A DNA stretch of 64,000 nucleotides. Source: Streptomyces corallincola. GTDB lineage: Bacteria; Actinomycetota; Actinomycetes; Streptomycetales; Streptomycetaceae. Shown in pieces: positions 42,376-52,754 of the stretch. The stretch's first letter is position 1. The number at the start of each line of letters is the position of its first letter. The stretch lies in the NCBI RefSeq assembly GCF_019104725.1, contig NZ_JAHRXF010000009.1, positions 62,001-126,000 of the forward strand, given 5' to 3'. The translations under genes were made by a program, and so were the position numbers. Under the pieces are notes generated by a model. That model ran no database searches, had not been told where the DNA came from, and saw only the letters and a list, made by a program, of their open reading frames with translations.

Positions 42376-42981
42376 GTGTTCACCGGAATCGTCGAAGAGC
42401 TGGGTGAGGTCACCGCCGTCGAGAATCTCGGCGACGCCTCCCGTTTCAGGCTCCGCGGCCCCCTCGTCACCAAGGACGCGCGGCACGGCGACTCGATCGC
42501 CGTGAACGGTGTCTGCCTCACCGTCGTGGACCGCACGGGCGACGAGTTCACCGCCGACGTGATGGCCGAGACGCTCGACCGGTCCAGCCTCGGCGCCCTC
42601 GCCGTCGGCTCCCGCGTCAATCTGGAGCGCCCCACCGCCGTGGGCGCCCGGCTCGGCGGGCACATCGTGCAGGGCCATGTGGACGGCACCGGCCAGGTCC
42701 TGGCCCGTACCCCCTCGGAGCACTGGGAGATCGTCAGGGTCTCCCTCCCCACCCCCCTCGCGCGCTACGTCGTGGAGAAGGGCTCCATCACGGTGGACGG
42801 CATCAGCCTCACCGTCGTGGAAGCGGGCGCCGACTTCTTCACCGTCAGCCTCATCCCCACCACGCTCGCCCTGACCACGCTCGGCCACAAGCAGCCCGGC
42901 GACCCGGTCAACCTCGAAGTGGACGTCATCGCCAAGTACGTGGAGCGGCTGCTCGCGGCCGGAACGGAGACCGCCCGGTGA
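42376..42981 (+). CDS. ribE: Riboflavin synthase alpha subunit
   Basis: Encodes 201 residues from the GTG at 42376 ([11 protein letters not shown]), preceded by GGGAGGACTCGGGAA. It has two lumazine-binding barrels in tandem (about 1-97 and 98-201), each with the [11 protein letters not shown] / [11 protein letters not shown] signature and the NLERP/NLEVD motif. It turns two 6,7-dimethyl-8-ribityllumazines into riboflavin plus a pyrimidine. First gene after the FMN riboswitch; the end overlaps ribM by 4 bases. Confidence 0.97.
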   Translation: MFTGIVEELGEVTAVENLGDASRFRLRGPLVTKDARHGDSIAVNGVCLTVVDRTGDEFTADVMAETLDRSSLGALAVGSRVNLERPTAVGARLGGHIVQGHVDGTGQVLARTPSEHWEIVRVSLPTPLARYVVEKGSITVDGISLTVVEAGADFFTVSLIPTTLALTTLGHKQPGDPVNLEVDVIAKYVERLLAAGTETAR

Positions 42982-43624
42982 ACCCGCTCGACGCGCTGAA
43001 CTCCGAGGCGTTCGTCCTCCTCGGCCAGCACATCCTCTGGTCCGACATGATCGGCAACACCCTGGGCCTCGCCGCCCTCGCCCTCGGCTGGCGGCGCTCC
43101 CTGTGGAGCTGGCCGGTGCAGTTCGTCTCCGGACTCGTCCTGTTCGCCGCCTTCTTCGGCCACCTCACCGGCAGCGCGGGCAAGCAGGCCGTCGTCATGG
43201 CCGTCGCCGTCTACGGCTTCCGGCAGTGGCGCCGCACCGGGGGCACGGGCGGGACCGACCGGATAGCGCCCCGGTTCGCCACCTGGCGCGAGCGCGCCGC
43301 CATGCTCGGTGCGGCGGCCCTCGGCACCGTCGCCGTCGCCGCGCTCTTCACCGCCCTCCCCAAGCTGTCCTGGGACCCCTGGCCGGACGCGTACATCTTC
43401 GTCGGCACCATCGTCGCCATGTACGCCCAGGCCAAGGGCATGGTCGAGTTCTGGTTCGCCTGGCTGCTCGTCGATCTCGTCGGCGTCCCCCTCAACTTCG
43501 CCTCCGGCTACGCCTTCTCCGGTTTCGTCTACGTCATCTACGGCGCGCTCGTCCTGTGGGGCATGCGCGACTGGTGGCTGCGCTCCCGCCAGGGACAGCG
43601 GCCCGTCCTGGAAGGAGCGCCCGC

Positions 43625-43628
<4 letters not shown>
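42978..43628 (+). CDS. ribM: Riboflavin transporter RibM (PnuC-like)
   Basis: Encodes 216 residues from the GTG at 42978, overlapping the ribE stop (GTGA). About six membrane helices are predicted, with the PnuC-family pattern [16 protein letters not shown] and [19 protein letters not shown]. The actinobacterial RibM group inside FMN-riboswitch operons transports riboflavin (and roseoflavin in S. davaonensis) rather than nicotinamide riboside. That context supports the call here. It couples to ribBA by ATGA. Confidence 0.9.
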
Positions 43629-44908
<1,280 letters not shown>

Positions 44909-45005
44909 GCGGAACTTCCCAGCACAGCACTCTTCGGCACAGAATCCCGTCAGCACGGAATCCGTCAGCACGGCACTCGTCCGTACAGAACTCGCAAGGA
45001 GAACA

Positions 45006-45491
45006 GTGAGCGGCAAGGGCGCACCCGAGGTGTCCGTATCGAACGCGAGTGACCTCCGGGTCGCCGTCATCGCGGCGCGGTGGCACGAGAAGGTGATGGA
45101 CGGTCTGGTGAACGGCGCCCTGCGCGCCCTGCACGACCTCGGCATCGACGAACCCACCCTGATCAGGGTCCCCGGCAGCTTCGAACTGCCGGTCGCCGCC
45201 AAGGTCCTCGCCGGACGCGGCTACGACGCGGTCGTCGCCCTCGGTGTCGTCATCCGCGGCGGCACCCCGCACTTCGACTACGTCTGCCAGGGCGTCGCCC
45301 AGGGCCTCACCCAGGTGTCCGTGGAGACCGGGGTGCCCGTCGGCTTCGGCGTGCTGACCTGCGACACCGAGGACCAGGCGCTGGACCGGGCCGGTGTCGA
45401 GGGCTCCAGCGAGGACAAGGGGCACGAGGCGGTCACCGCCGCCGTCGCCACCGCGGCCACACTCCGCTCGGTGTCCGAACCCTGGCACTGA
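45006..45491 (+). CDS. ribH: 6,7-dimethyl-8-ribityllumazine synthase
   Basis: Encodes 161 residues from the GTG at 45006, behind a strong AAGGAGAAC Shine-Dalgarno. Joins dihydroxybutanone phosphate with the ribitylamino-pyrimidine to form lumazine. [29 protein letters not shown] and the C-terminal [10 protein letters not shown] segment are intact. It closes the riboflavin genes of this operon. hisE follows after 34 bases and may share the transcript. Confidence 0.97.
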   Translation: MSGKGAPEVSVSNASDLRVAVIAARWHEKVMDGLVNGALRALHDLGIDEPTLIRVPGSFELPVAAKVLAGRGYDAVVALGVVIRGGTPHFDYVCQGVAQGLTQVSVETGVPVGFGVLTCDTEDQALDRAGVEGSSEDKGHEAVTAAVATAATLRSVSEPWH

Positions 45492-45525
45492 GCAGCGGCC
45501 CGTACCGCGTAGGGTGGGCAGCACC

Positions 45526-45798
45526 ATGTCCAAGAAGACGTTCGAGGAGCTGTTCACCGAGCTCCAGCAGAAGGCCGCCACCGGCGACCCCGCCACCTCC
45601 CGCACCGCCGAACTGGTCGGCAAGGGCGTCCATGCCATCGGCAAGAAGGTCGTCGAGGAGGCCGCCGAGGTCTGGATGGCCGCCGAGTACGAGGGCAAGG
45701 ACGCGGCGGCCGAGGAGATCTCGCAACTGCTGTACCACGTCCAGGTGATGATGGTCGCGCGCGGCATCTCCCTGGACGACGTCTACGCCCACCTCTGA
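45526..45798 (+). CDS. hisE: Phosphoribosyl-ATP pyrophosphatase
   Basis: Encodes 90 residues. Removes pyrophosphate from PR-ATP, step 2 of histidine synthesis. It is a small helical MazG-like fold with [20 protein letters not shown] and [14 protein letters not shown], where the acidic residues bind metal. It stands as a separate protein, not fused to HisI, as usual in actinomycetes. hisG follows after 50 bases. Confidence 0.96.
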   Translation: MSKKTFEELFTELQQKAATGDPATSRTAELVGKGVHAIGKKVVEEAAEVWMAAEYEGKDAAAEEISQLLYHVQVMMVARGISLDDVYAHL

Positions 45799-45848
45799 CA
45801 TCCCCCGCAGAGTCGAACCCCCCTCTCCACGCAAAGGAAGCCGACCTC

Positions 45849-46697
45849 ATGCTGCGCATCGCCGTCCCCAACAAGGGTTCCCTCTCCGGCCCTGCGGCGG
45901 ACATGCTGCATGAGGCCGGCTACCAGCAGCGCCGGGAGTCCAAGGAACTGCGGATCGTGGACCCGGTCAACGAGGTGGAGTTCTTCTACCTCCGCCCCCA
46001 CGACATCGCCGTCTACGTCGCCACCGGCCGCCTGGACATCGGCATCACCGGCCGCGACCTGCTGCTGGACTCGGCCGCCGACGCCACCGAGATCCTCCCC
46101 CTCGGCTTCGCCCGCTCCACGTTCCGCTTCGCGGCCAAGCCCGGCACCGTGGCGAGCGTCGCCGACCTGGCCGGGAAGACCGTCGCCACCTCCTACGAGG
46201 GCGTCGTCTCCGGCCACCTCGCGGAGCACGGCGTGGACGCCTCCGTCGTCCACCTGGACGGCGCGGTGGAGACCGCGATCGAACTGGGCGTCGCGGAGGC
46301 CGTCGCGGACGTGGTGCAGACCGGCACCTCGCTGCGGAACGCGGGCCTGGAGATCTTCGGCGAGCCGATCATGACGTCCGAGGCGATCGTGATCCGCCGC
46401 ACCGGCGCCCCCCTCGACGACCCCAAGATCCAGCAGTTCCTCCGCCGCCTCCAGGGCGTCCTGGTCGCCCGGACCTACGTGATGATGGACTACGACTGCC
46501 GGGTCGAGCAGCTGGAGAAGGCCGTCGCGCTCACCCCCGGTCTGGAGTCCCCGACCGTCTCCCCGCTGCACAACGAGGGCTGGGTCGCCGTCCGCGCGAT
46601 GGTCCCGGCCGGAGAGGCGCAGCGCATCATGGACGACCTCTACGACATCGGCGCCCGCGCCATCCTGACCACGGCCATCCACGCCTGCCGTCTCTGA
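45849..46697 (+). CDS. hisG: ATP phosphoribosyltransferase (long form)
   Basis: Encodes 282 residues. Catalyses the first step of histidine synthesis. Starts LRIAVPNKGSLSGPA; has DIGITGRDLLLDSAAD and the PRPP-binding region EAVADVVQTGTSLRNAGL. The extra C-terminal domain (about 210-282, with PTVSPLHNEGWVAVRAMVP) is the ACT-like histidine-feedback domain of the long form, so HisZ is not needed. The hisE-hisG pair lies apart from the main his cluster. Confidence 0.97.
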   Translation: MLRIAVPNKGSLSGPAADMLHEAGYQQRRESKELRIVDPVNEVEFFYLRPHDIAVYVATGRLDIGITGRDLLLDSAADATEILPLGFARSTFRFAAKPGTVASVADLAGKTVATSYEGVVSGHLAEHGVDASVVHLDGAVETAIELGVAEAVADVVQTGTSLRNAGLEIFGEPIMTSEAIVIRRTGAPLDDPKIQQFLRRLQGVLVARTYVMMDYDCRVEQLEKAVALTPGLESPTVSPLHNEGWVAVRAMVPAGEAQRIMDDLYDIGARAILTTAIHACRL

Positions 46698-46712
46698 GAG
46701 GCCGCACCCGTC

Positions 46713-47168
46713 ATGTCCGACTTGCCCGCGCTGCCCGTCACCTTCCGGCCCGGCCACACCCGCGCCGTGCTGCTCACCGCCGGAGCGGCGATCTTCCTGG
46801 TCATCTCCGGGGTCGCCCTGCTGCTGGAGCAGCTCGGACCGGGGGAGCGGCTCAGCTTCGTCGTCACCGGCGCCCTGCTGTTCTGGGTGCTCGCCCAGCT
46901 CGCCCGGGTGAAGGTCGTCGCGGACGACTCCGGGGTGACCGTAGTGAACATCGTCACGCGGCGCCGTCTCGCCTGGGCCGAGATCGTCCAGGTGAACCTC
47001 CGTCCGGGGGACCCCTGGGTGTTCCTCAACCTCAGCGACGGCACCAGCCTGCCCGCGCTGGGCATCCAGCCGGGCATCGCCAAACAGCGTGCCATCACCG
47101 ACGCGCGGGCCCTCAGGGATCTCACCGAGGCACGCGCCAGGGTCCTGTCGGGGGAAGACCGGGGCTGA
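46713..47168 (+). CDS. Membrane protein with PH-like domain
   Basis: Encodes 151 residues. Two membrane helices (about 17-37 and 48-64: AVLLTAGAAIFLVISGVALL, FVVTGALLFWVLAQLARV) precede a bacterial PH domain (VVADDSGVTVVNIVTRRRLA, ending in LRDLTEARARVL). The arrangement matches actinobacterial YdbS/DUF-type PH membrane proteins of unknown role. The start lies 15 bases after hisG, so it is probably the last gene of the rib-his transcript. Confidence 0.87.
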   Translation: MSDLPALPVTFRPGHTRAVLLTAGAAIFLVISGVALLLEQLGPGERLSFVVTGALLFWVLAQLARVKVVADDSGVTVVNIVTRRRLAWAEIVQVNLRPGDPWVFLNLSDGTSLPALGIQPGIAKQRAITDARALRDLTEARARVLSGEDRG

Positions 47169-47209
47169 ATCGGGGTCGCTCCGCCTGCCACACCTGGCCG
47201 GTTGTTGAC

Positions 47210-47321
47210 TAATCTGGTGGGGAGGGCGCGAGCGACGCGCCTTCACCCCTGCCGCCCCGAAGGCGCCGGGGGTTTCCTGCGACCCGAGGAGTGACTCCCT
47301 CCAGCGATGGACGGATCGTCC
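47210..47321 (+). promoter_or_regulatory. Structured 5' leader of the CNNM gene pair, possible cis-regulatory RNA
   Basis: A TAATCT -10-like hexamer (47210-47215) is followed by four potential hairpins. They are GGCGCG/CGCGCC (47225-47241), ACCCC/GGGGT with inner CGCC/GGCG (47245-47273), GGAG/CTCC (47288-47298) and GGACG/CGTCC (47309-47321). The start codon lies about 50 bases further on. I did not recognise a known riboswitch class; M-box, ydaO and yybP-ykoY signatures are not apparent. Confidence 0.45.
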
Positions 47322-47371
47322 TGTAGTACCTGCGCCGCCCCCCACCGGTCCCACGGCGAGGCGGCGGCATC

Positions 47372-48706
47372 ATGACCATCCCCCTGCTGCTGCTCGCGGC
47401 AGCGTTCCTGCTGATCCTGGCCAACGGGTTCTTCGTCGCCGCCGAATTCGGCCTGGTGACCGTGGAGCGCCCGGAGGCCGAGCAGGCGGCCGCCGACGGC
47501 GACAAGCGCGCCGGCACGGTCGTCGAGGCGCTGAAGGAACTCTCCTTCCAGCTCTCCGGCACCCAGCTCGGCATCACCATCACCTCCCTGGTCGTCGGCA
47601 TGCTCGCCGAACCCGCGCTGGCCGAGCTGCTGCACGGCCCGATCGCGGCGCTCGGCCTGCCCGGCGGCGCGGTCTCCGGCATCGCGGTCGTCGTCGGCAT
47701 GCTGCTGGCCTCCGCCCTGCAGATGGTGGTCGGTGAACTCGTACCGAAGAACTGGGCCGTGTCCCGGCCGCTCCAGGTCGCGCGCTTCGTCGCCGGCCCG
47801 CAGCACCAGTTCGCCCGCCTCTTCCGCCCGGTGATCGCCGTGCTCAACACGGTCGCCAACCGGCTGGTCCGCTCGCTCGGCGTGGAACCCGCCGAGGAGC
47901 TGGCCTCCGCCCGCACCCCCGGCGAGCTGGTCTCCCTGGCCCGGCACTCCGCGCAGGCGGGCGCCCTGGAGCAGGACACCGCCGACCTGTTCGTGCGGAC
48001 CCTCTCGCTCGGCGACCTCACCGCGCAGCATGTGATGACCCCCCGTGTGAAGGTCAGCGCGCTGCAGGACACGGCGACCGCCGAGGACGTCGTCAACCTC
48101 ACCCGTGCCACCGGCCTGTCCCGCTTCCCCGTCTACCGGGAGAAGATCGACGAGGTCGTCGGCATGGCCCATCTGAAGGACGCGCTCGCGGTGCCCGTGC
48201 ACGACCGGCTGCGCACCCCCGTCGGCCGGATCGCCCGCAAGGCCCTCCTGGTCCCGGAGACGCTGCCCGTCCAGCCCCTGCTGGCCCGGCTGCGCAGCGA
48301 GCAGCCCATCGCCGTCGTCGTGGACGAGTACGGCGGCACGGCCGGGGTGGTCACCCTGGAGGACATCGTCGAGGAGCTCGTCGGCGAGGTCCGCGACGAG
48401 CACGACGCCAAGGACGTGCCCGAACTGGCCCCCGCCCCGCCCGAGGACGGCCGTCCCGCCTGGGACGTGGACGGCGGCTGCCGGGTGGACGCCCTGCTCC
48501 GCATCGGCCTGGACGTGCCCGAGGGGCCGTACGAGACGGTCGCCGGACTCGTGGCCGACCTGCTCGGCCGCATCCCGGCGCCCGGCGACCGGGCCGAGCT
48601 GCCCGGCTGGCGGCTCGCCGTCCGCCAGGTCGGCCACTACCGCGCCGAACGTGTCCGCCTGGTCCGTACGGTCCCGGTGACCGATCTCGTGGAGGCGGTC
48701 CGATGA
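47372..48706 (+). CDS. CNNM/CorC-type membrane protein 1 (hemolysin C family)
   Basis: Encodes 444 residues. The N-terminal DUF21/CNNM transmembrane domain (about 1-190, ILANGFFVAAEFGLVTVERPE, QLGITITSLVVGMLAEPALAELL) is followed by a CBS pair (about 215-335, HVMTPRVKVSAL, VVDEYGGTAGVVTLEDIVEE). A CorC_HlyC domain closes the protein. Family members are linked to magnesium or cobalt efflux. The stop overlaps the next, paralogous gene (ATGA), suggesting they form a heteromeric complex. Confidence 0.92.
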   Translation: MTIPLLLLAAAFLLILANGFFVAAEFGLVTVERPEAEQAAADGDKRAGTVVEALKELSFQLSGTQLGITITSLVVGMLAEPALAELLHGPIAALGLPGGAVSGIAVVVGMLLASALQMVVGELVPKNWAVSRPLQVARFVAGPQHQFARLFRPVIAVLNTVANRLVRSLGVEPAEELASARTPGELVSLARHSAQAGALEQDTADLFVRTLSLGDLTAQHVMTPRVKVSALQDTATAEDVVNLTRATGLSRFPVYREKIDEVVGMAHLKDALAVPVHDRLRTPVGRIARKALLVPETLPVQPLLARLRSEQPIAVVVDEYGGTAGVVTLEDIVEELVGEVRDEHDAKDVPELAPAPPEDGRPAWDVDGGCRVDALLRIGLDVPEGPYETVAGLVADLLGRIPAPGDRAELPGWRLAVRQVGHYRAERVRLVRTVPVTDLVEAVR

Positions 48707-49785
48707 GCCTGCTCCAACTGGTCTTCGCCGGGCTGCTGGTGCTCGCCAACGGCTTCTTCGTCGGCGCCGAGTTCGCGCTCGTCTCCGTCCGCCGCAGCCA
48801 GATCGAACCGCTCGGCACCGCCCGCGCCCGTCAGGTCGTGCACGGCCTGGAACGGCTGCCGCAGATGATGGCCGCCGCCCAGTTCGGCATCACCGTCTGC
48901 TCGCTGACCCTCGGCGCGGTCGCGGAACCCACCGTGGCGCAGCTGCTGGAGCCGCTGTTCGAGGCGGTCCACCTGCCCGAGGGCATGATCCACCCGCTCG
49001 GCTACGTCATCGCGCTCGCCGCCGTGGTCTTCTTCCACCTGGTGATCGGGGAGATGGTCCCGAAGAACCTGGCGATGGCCGCGCCGGAGAAGGCCGCGCT
49101 CTGGCTGAGCCCCGGCCTGGTCGCGTTCGCCCGGATCTGCCGCCCGATCACGGTGGCCCTCGGCGCCTGCGCGCAGGGCATCCTGCGGCTGTTCCGGGTC
49201 GAGCCCAAGGACGAGGTCGAGGCCGTCGTCACCAGCGAGCAGCTCAACCGCCTGCTGGAGGACTCCGGCCAGGCCGGACTGCTCGGCCCCGAGGAGCGCG
49301 AGCGCCTGGAGGACGCGCTGGAACTGGGCTCCCGCCCGGTCACCGACGTCCTGCTGCGCCGCGAGTCCCTGGTCACCGTCACCCCCGCGGTCACGCCGGG
49401 GGAGATCGTCGAGCTGACCGCCCGCACCGGCTACTCCCGCTTCCCGGTCGCCGCCGGGTCCGGCGCCTTCATGGGGTACGTCCACGTCAAGGACGTCCTC
49501 GACCTGGAGGACTCCGACCGGGCGGTCCCGCAGCAGATCTGGCGCCCGATGACCGTGCTCCGCGCGGAACTCCCGCTGGACGACGCGCTCACCGTGATGC
49601 GCCGGGCGGCCACCCATCTGGCCCAGGTGGCGGACGCCTCCGGGCGCGTCCTCGGTCTGGTCGCGCTGGAGGACGTCCTCGAACTCCTGGTGGGCGAGGT
49701 CCGCGACCCCGCCCACCGGCAGGCACCCAAGGCGCACCTGCTCCAGCCCCGCCCGACCGGGGACCCCGAGGAGGCGATGGCGTAA
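48703..49785 (+). CDS. CNNM/CorC-type membrane protein 2 (hemolysin C family)
   Basis: Encodes 360 residues. The CNNM domain (VLANGFFVGAEFALVSVRRSQ, AAQFGITVCSLTLGAVAEPTV) and CBS pair (RPVTDVLLRRESLVTV, GLVALEDVLELLVGEVRD) are present. It is shorter than its partner because the CorC_HlyC domain is missing. It starts inside the stop of the first CNNM gene. Tandem long-plus-short CNNM genes are common in actinomycetes. A strong bidirectional terminator follows. Confidence 0.92.
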   Translation: MSLLQLVFAGLLVLANGFFVGAEFALVSVRRSQIEPLGTARARQVVHGLERLPQMMAAAQFGITVCSLTLGAVAEPTVAQLLEPLFEAVHLPEGMIHPLGYVIALAAVVFFHLVIGEMVPKNLAMAAPEKAALWLSPGLVAFARICRPITVALGACAQGILRLFRVEPKDEVEAVVTSEQLNRLLEDSGQAGLLGPEERERLEDALELGSRPVTDVLLRRESLVTVTPAVTPGEIVELTARTGYSRFPVAAGSGAFMGYVHVKDVLDLEDSDRAVPQQIWRPMTVLRAELPLDDALTVMRRAATHLAQVADASGRVLGLVALEDVLELLVGEVRDPAHRQAPKAHLLQPRPTGDPEEAMA

Positions 49786-49808
49786 CGGGCCGACGGCCCG
49801 GCGGCGCG

Positions 49809-49846
49809 GCGGAGGGCCGGGGTTCCACGGAACCCCGGCCCTCCGC
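49809..49846. terminator. Bidirectional terminator between the CNNM pair and the AAA gene
   Basis: An 18-base arm (49809-49826) is complementary to 49829-49846, starting GCGGAGGGCCGG, with a tight loop at ACGG. It lies between two convergent genes and touches the AAA stop codon. Confidence 0.85.
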
Positions 49847-51703
49847 TCATCCCGCCGCCGGGCCGTGCGGACCGCGCCCCGACAGCACCTCGCCGTACGC
49901 CTGCATCAGGTCCGGCAGCCGCAGCGTCGCCAGATCGTCCCGCGACAGCACACCGGGATACACGGACAGCCGCAGATCCCGGTACGCGCAGCTCTTCTCG
50001 TACAGGGTGCGCAGGAACCGCCCGTTGCCCAGCTCGTCCAGCCAGCCCTGCTCCACGACATGCCCGGCGACCGATCTCAGCTCGTCCAGCGCCTCGTCGT
50101 CCCAGACGTCGCCGTTCTCCGCCGCGAGCACCGTGCCGATCTCCGACAGCTCGCCCGGCCGGTACGACGGGAAGTCCACCCGCGTCGTGAACCGCGACGA
50201 CAGTCCGGGGTTGGCGGCCAGCAGCCGGTCCATGCCCTCCGGATATCCGGCCAGGATCACCACCAGATGGTCCCGGTTGTCCTCGGCGCGCTTCAGCAGC
50301 ACCTGCAACGCCTCGTCGCCGTACGCGTCGCCCTTGCCGTAACCGGAGTTGGACAGGGAGTACGCCTCGTCCACGAAGAGGACACCGCCGATCGCGGAGT
50401 CGATCAGCTCGTTCGCCTTCACCGCCGTCTGGCCCAGATACTCCCCGACCAGATCGGCCCGCTGCGCCTCCACCAGATGGTCACCGCCGAGCAGCCCCAG
50501 CGCGTAGAACACCCGGCCCAGGATGCGGGCCACCGTGGTCTTGCCGGTGCCCGAGGGCCCGGAGAAGACGAAGTGCCGTTTCGGCGGCTGCACCGGCAGC
50601 CCCTGCCCGGCCCGCAGCCGGGCCATGTTCAACTGCGCCGACAACGCCTTGACCTGCCGCTTGACCGGATCGAGGCCCACCATCCGCTCCAGCTGCGCGA
50701 GCGCCTCCTCCAGCAGCACCGGATCGGTCGGCCCGGCGGGCAGCGTCGTGGCCGGACCCCGCCGCACCCGCACCAGCGGATCACCGGCCGAGGGCAGCGG
50801 ACCCGTCGGCAGCTCCGGCTCCGGCAGCCGCAGGTCCCGCCCCTCGCCGCCGAACAGCGGGTCGAGCACGTCCTGCCCGTCCACGTCCGCGCCGATCCCG
50901 CTCAGGGTGATCGCCGCGAAGTCCGCCGGATCGTCGTACCCGTCGCCCTCCGCGATGGCGGCGAGCCGGGCCGAGGTGTCCATGAACGCCGGGTCCACCC
51001 GGTGCACCGCCCGGTACAGCGGCAGCGCGGCGGCACTGCGCCCGGTGCCCTCGTGCGCCCGCGCCAGCCAGTACCGCAGCTCCTTGCGCTGCGGCTGCTC
51101 GCTGCGGCACCGCATCAGCGCGGCGGCCAGCAGCGGTTCGGCCTGCCCGTACATCTCCAGGCGGACCCGCGCCATCCCGCCGAACAGGCCCGCCTCGATG
51201 CCGAGCAGCGCGTCGTTCAGCAGCGGATCGGTGTGCCGGACCAACTGGTCCCAGTCCTTGACCAGATACGAGCGGCACGCGTGCAGGAAGCGGACCTGCG
51301 GATCGGCGTCCACCGGGGGCAGCGCGGCCAGCGCCCGGTCCAGCTCCGGCACATGGCGGCCGTCCAGCCAGTGCGAGGCGTACGCCAGCAACAGATCCCG
51401 CTCCCGCTCCAGCACCGGCTGCACCCACCAGCCCAGCCAGTACCAGGAGTTGAGGGCCCGGCCGTGCCGCTCGCGCTGCTCGCCGAAGCGTTCGCGGTGC
51501 TCGTACATCCGCAGCAGCGCGGTCGTCGTGTCGATGCGCAGCGCGTGCAGGCCCAGCCAGGCGTCCGCCATCGCCGGGTCCATCCGCACCGCGGCGCGGA
51601 ACTCCTCCTCCGCCTGCGGATACGCGCCCATCGTGTAGGCGTCCACGCCCCGCAGCCAGGCCAGCTCCGCCGGGGCCTCCGGGCCCCGCATGCCGAAGTC
51701 CAT
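49847..51703 (-). CDS. EccA-like AAA ATPase with TPR-like N-terminus
   Basis: Encodes 618 residues from the ATG at 51703, with GGGGGGACGGG upstream. Residues 1 to about 300 form TPR-like helical repeats (AYPQAEEEFRAAVRMDPAMA, YWLARAHEGTGRSAAALPLY). A CbxX/CfqX-type AAA module follows: Walker A FSGPSGTGKTTVA near residue 381, Walker B VLFVDEAYSL, and SSRFTTRVDFPSY with the arginine finger. This layout is that of EccA of type VII secretion, a cytoplasmic chaperone-ATPase. No other ESX genes or WXG100 proteins are in the window. It may serve a distant system or have a different role. Confidence 0.85.
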   Translation of the reverse strand: MDFGMRGPEAPAELAWLRGVDAYTMGAYPQAEEEFRAAVRMDPAMADAWLGLHALRIDTTTALLRMYEHRERFGEQRERHGRALNSWYWLGWWVQPVLERERDLLLAYASHWLDGRHVPELDRALAALPPVDADPQVRFLHACRSYLVKDWDQLVRHTDPLLNDALLGIEAGLFGGMARVRLEMYGQAEPLLAAALMRCRSEQPQRKELRYWLARAHEGTGRSAAALPLYRAVHRVDPAFMDTSARLAAIAEGDGYDDPADFAAITLSGIGADVDGQDVLDPLFGGEGRDLRLPEPELPTGPLPSAGDPLVRVRRGPATTLPAGPTDPVLLEEALAQLERMVGLDPVKRQVKALSAQLNMARLRAGQGLPVQPPKRHFVFSGPSGTGKTTVARILGRVFYALGLLGGDHLVEAQRADLVGEYLGQTAVKANELIDSAIGGVLFVDEAYSLSNSGYGKGDAYGDEALQVLLKRAEDNRDHLVVILAGYPEGMDRLLAANPGLSSRFTTRVDFPSYRPGELSEIGTVLAAENGDVWDDEALDELRSVAGHVVEQGWLDELGNGRFLRTLYEKSCAYRDLRLSVYPGVLSRDDLATLRLPDLMQAYGEVLSGRGPHGPAAG

Positions 51704-51980
51704 CCCGTCCCCCCACAGAACCACATGCCCCGTCGGAACACCGCCGGACCGGCGCCCGACGGCCGCCACGGCCGAACACACCTGCCGCGGACCGGAGTTG
51801 CAGGTGCGAGGCAGCCGCTCGACGGTCGCACCGAGGGCATCGTACCCGCGCGGGGACCGGCCACCCCAGGTCCGTACGAGCCGTTCCCCGAGGTGGGAGC
51901 ACACGGGGCGCACTCGCCGGATGTGACGGTGCGTGACCGGATGGGTGCGGGAAGCGCACCCGGAGGGCGTGCGGGCAGAA

Positions 51981-52018
51981 CGAAGCCCCCGGTCACGGGG
52001 GAACGACCGGGGGCTTCG
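51981..52018 (-). terminator. Strong hairpin terminator, minus strand
   Basis: A perfect 14-bp stem, CGAAGCCCCCGGTC (51981-51994) with GACCGGGGGCTTCG (52005-52018), around a 10-base loop. It lies in the 448-base gap between the uridine-kinase-like gene and the AAA gene. The rest of the gap between 51704 and 51980 shows no feature I can support. Confidence 0.8.
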
Positions 52019-52054
52019 TGTCAGCGGGGCGGCTCCGAATCGCCGCACATCGAG

Positions 52055-52084
52055 AACGTAAATCCTGGACTGCCCGGTGGTCAA
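52055..52084 (-). promoter_or_regulatory. Promoter-like sequence just upstream of the terminator
   Basis: On the minus strand, TTGACC (52079-52084) and TACGTT (52055-52060) have an 18-base spacer. Transcription would begin near 52048 and meet the strong hairpin at 52018-51981, giving an RNA of about 70 bases. It could be a small RNA or an attenuated leader of the AAA gene. Confidence 0.45.
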
Positions 52085-52151
52085 GGATGGTTGGAGCGGG
52101 CAAGGAAGTTGTCACGCAAGGGTCTTCACCGGGTTGGCGCACCGCCGACAG

Positions 52152-52754
52152 TCAGTCACGCTCCGTCACGCGTTGGTCCCGGCTGGGTCGCCGCACCGGC
52201 CCCGGCAGCACCTCGTACCCCTCCGGCGACTGCCGCACCAGCAGATCGGCATGGGGGCGCGAGGGATCGGCGGCGAAGTGCGCGCGCTCCGCCTCGACCC
52301 AGCCGTCCCAGAACTCCCGCTGGGCCGCGCCGTCCCGCTGTCTGCCCCGCGCCCACGCCTCCTCCTCGGGCAACTCCATCCACAGCAGCCGGGCCAGCAC
52401 CGGCCGCAGCGCCCGCCGTCCGGCGCCGACGCCCTCCACCAGCACCACCGGTGCGGGCCGCAGCGGGCGCGGCGGACCGAACGCGCGGGCCGTCCAGTCG
52501 TAGCGGGGGCAGTGGGCGGTCTCCCCGCGGGAGAACGGGCCGAGGACGTCGGCCGCGAGCCGCCCGGTCCAGTCGAAGAGGTGGTCGTGGCTGGCGACGT
52601 CGTCCAGCCGCAGCACCGGCGCCCCGTCCAGCGCGGCGGCCAGCCGCACAGCGAACGTGGACTTCCCCGACCCGGCGTGCCCGTCGATCCCGACCAGCCG
52701 GACCGGCCCGAGGGAGGGCGGCAGCCCGCGCAGCAGCGCGGCGAGATCGTGCAC
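52152..52754 (-). CDS. Uridine kinase-like P-loop protein
   Basis: Encodes 200 residues from the GTG at 52754 (HDLAALLRGLPPSLGPV). The frame is open to 52829, and the Shine-Dalgarno is weak for every candidate start. Walker A GIDGHAGSGKST is near residues 22-33. FDWTGRLAADVLGPF, PRYDWTARAFG and PVVLVEGVGAGRRALRP follow, the last being the Walker B-like strand and lid. These match the uridine kinase/phosphoribulokinase superfamily group of actinobacterial (d)NMP-type kinases. The substrate is not certain. Confidence 0.85.
   Translation of the reverse strand: MHDLAALLRGLPPSLGPVRLVGIDGHAGSGKSTFAVRLAAALDGAPVLRLDDVASHDHLFDWTGRLAADVLGPFSRGETAHCPRYDWTARAFGPPRPLRPAPVVLVEGVGAGRRALRPVLARLLWMELPEEEAWARGRQRDGAAQREFWDGWVEAERAHFAADPSRPHADLLVRQSPEGYEVLPGPVRRPSRDQRVTERD

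Noticed and set aside
47220..47330. M-box, ydaO or yybP-ykoY riboswitch before the CNNM gene
   Set aside because: Conserved core sequences of those classes were not found; only unassigned hairpins are seen.
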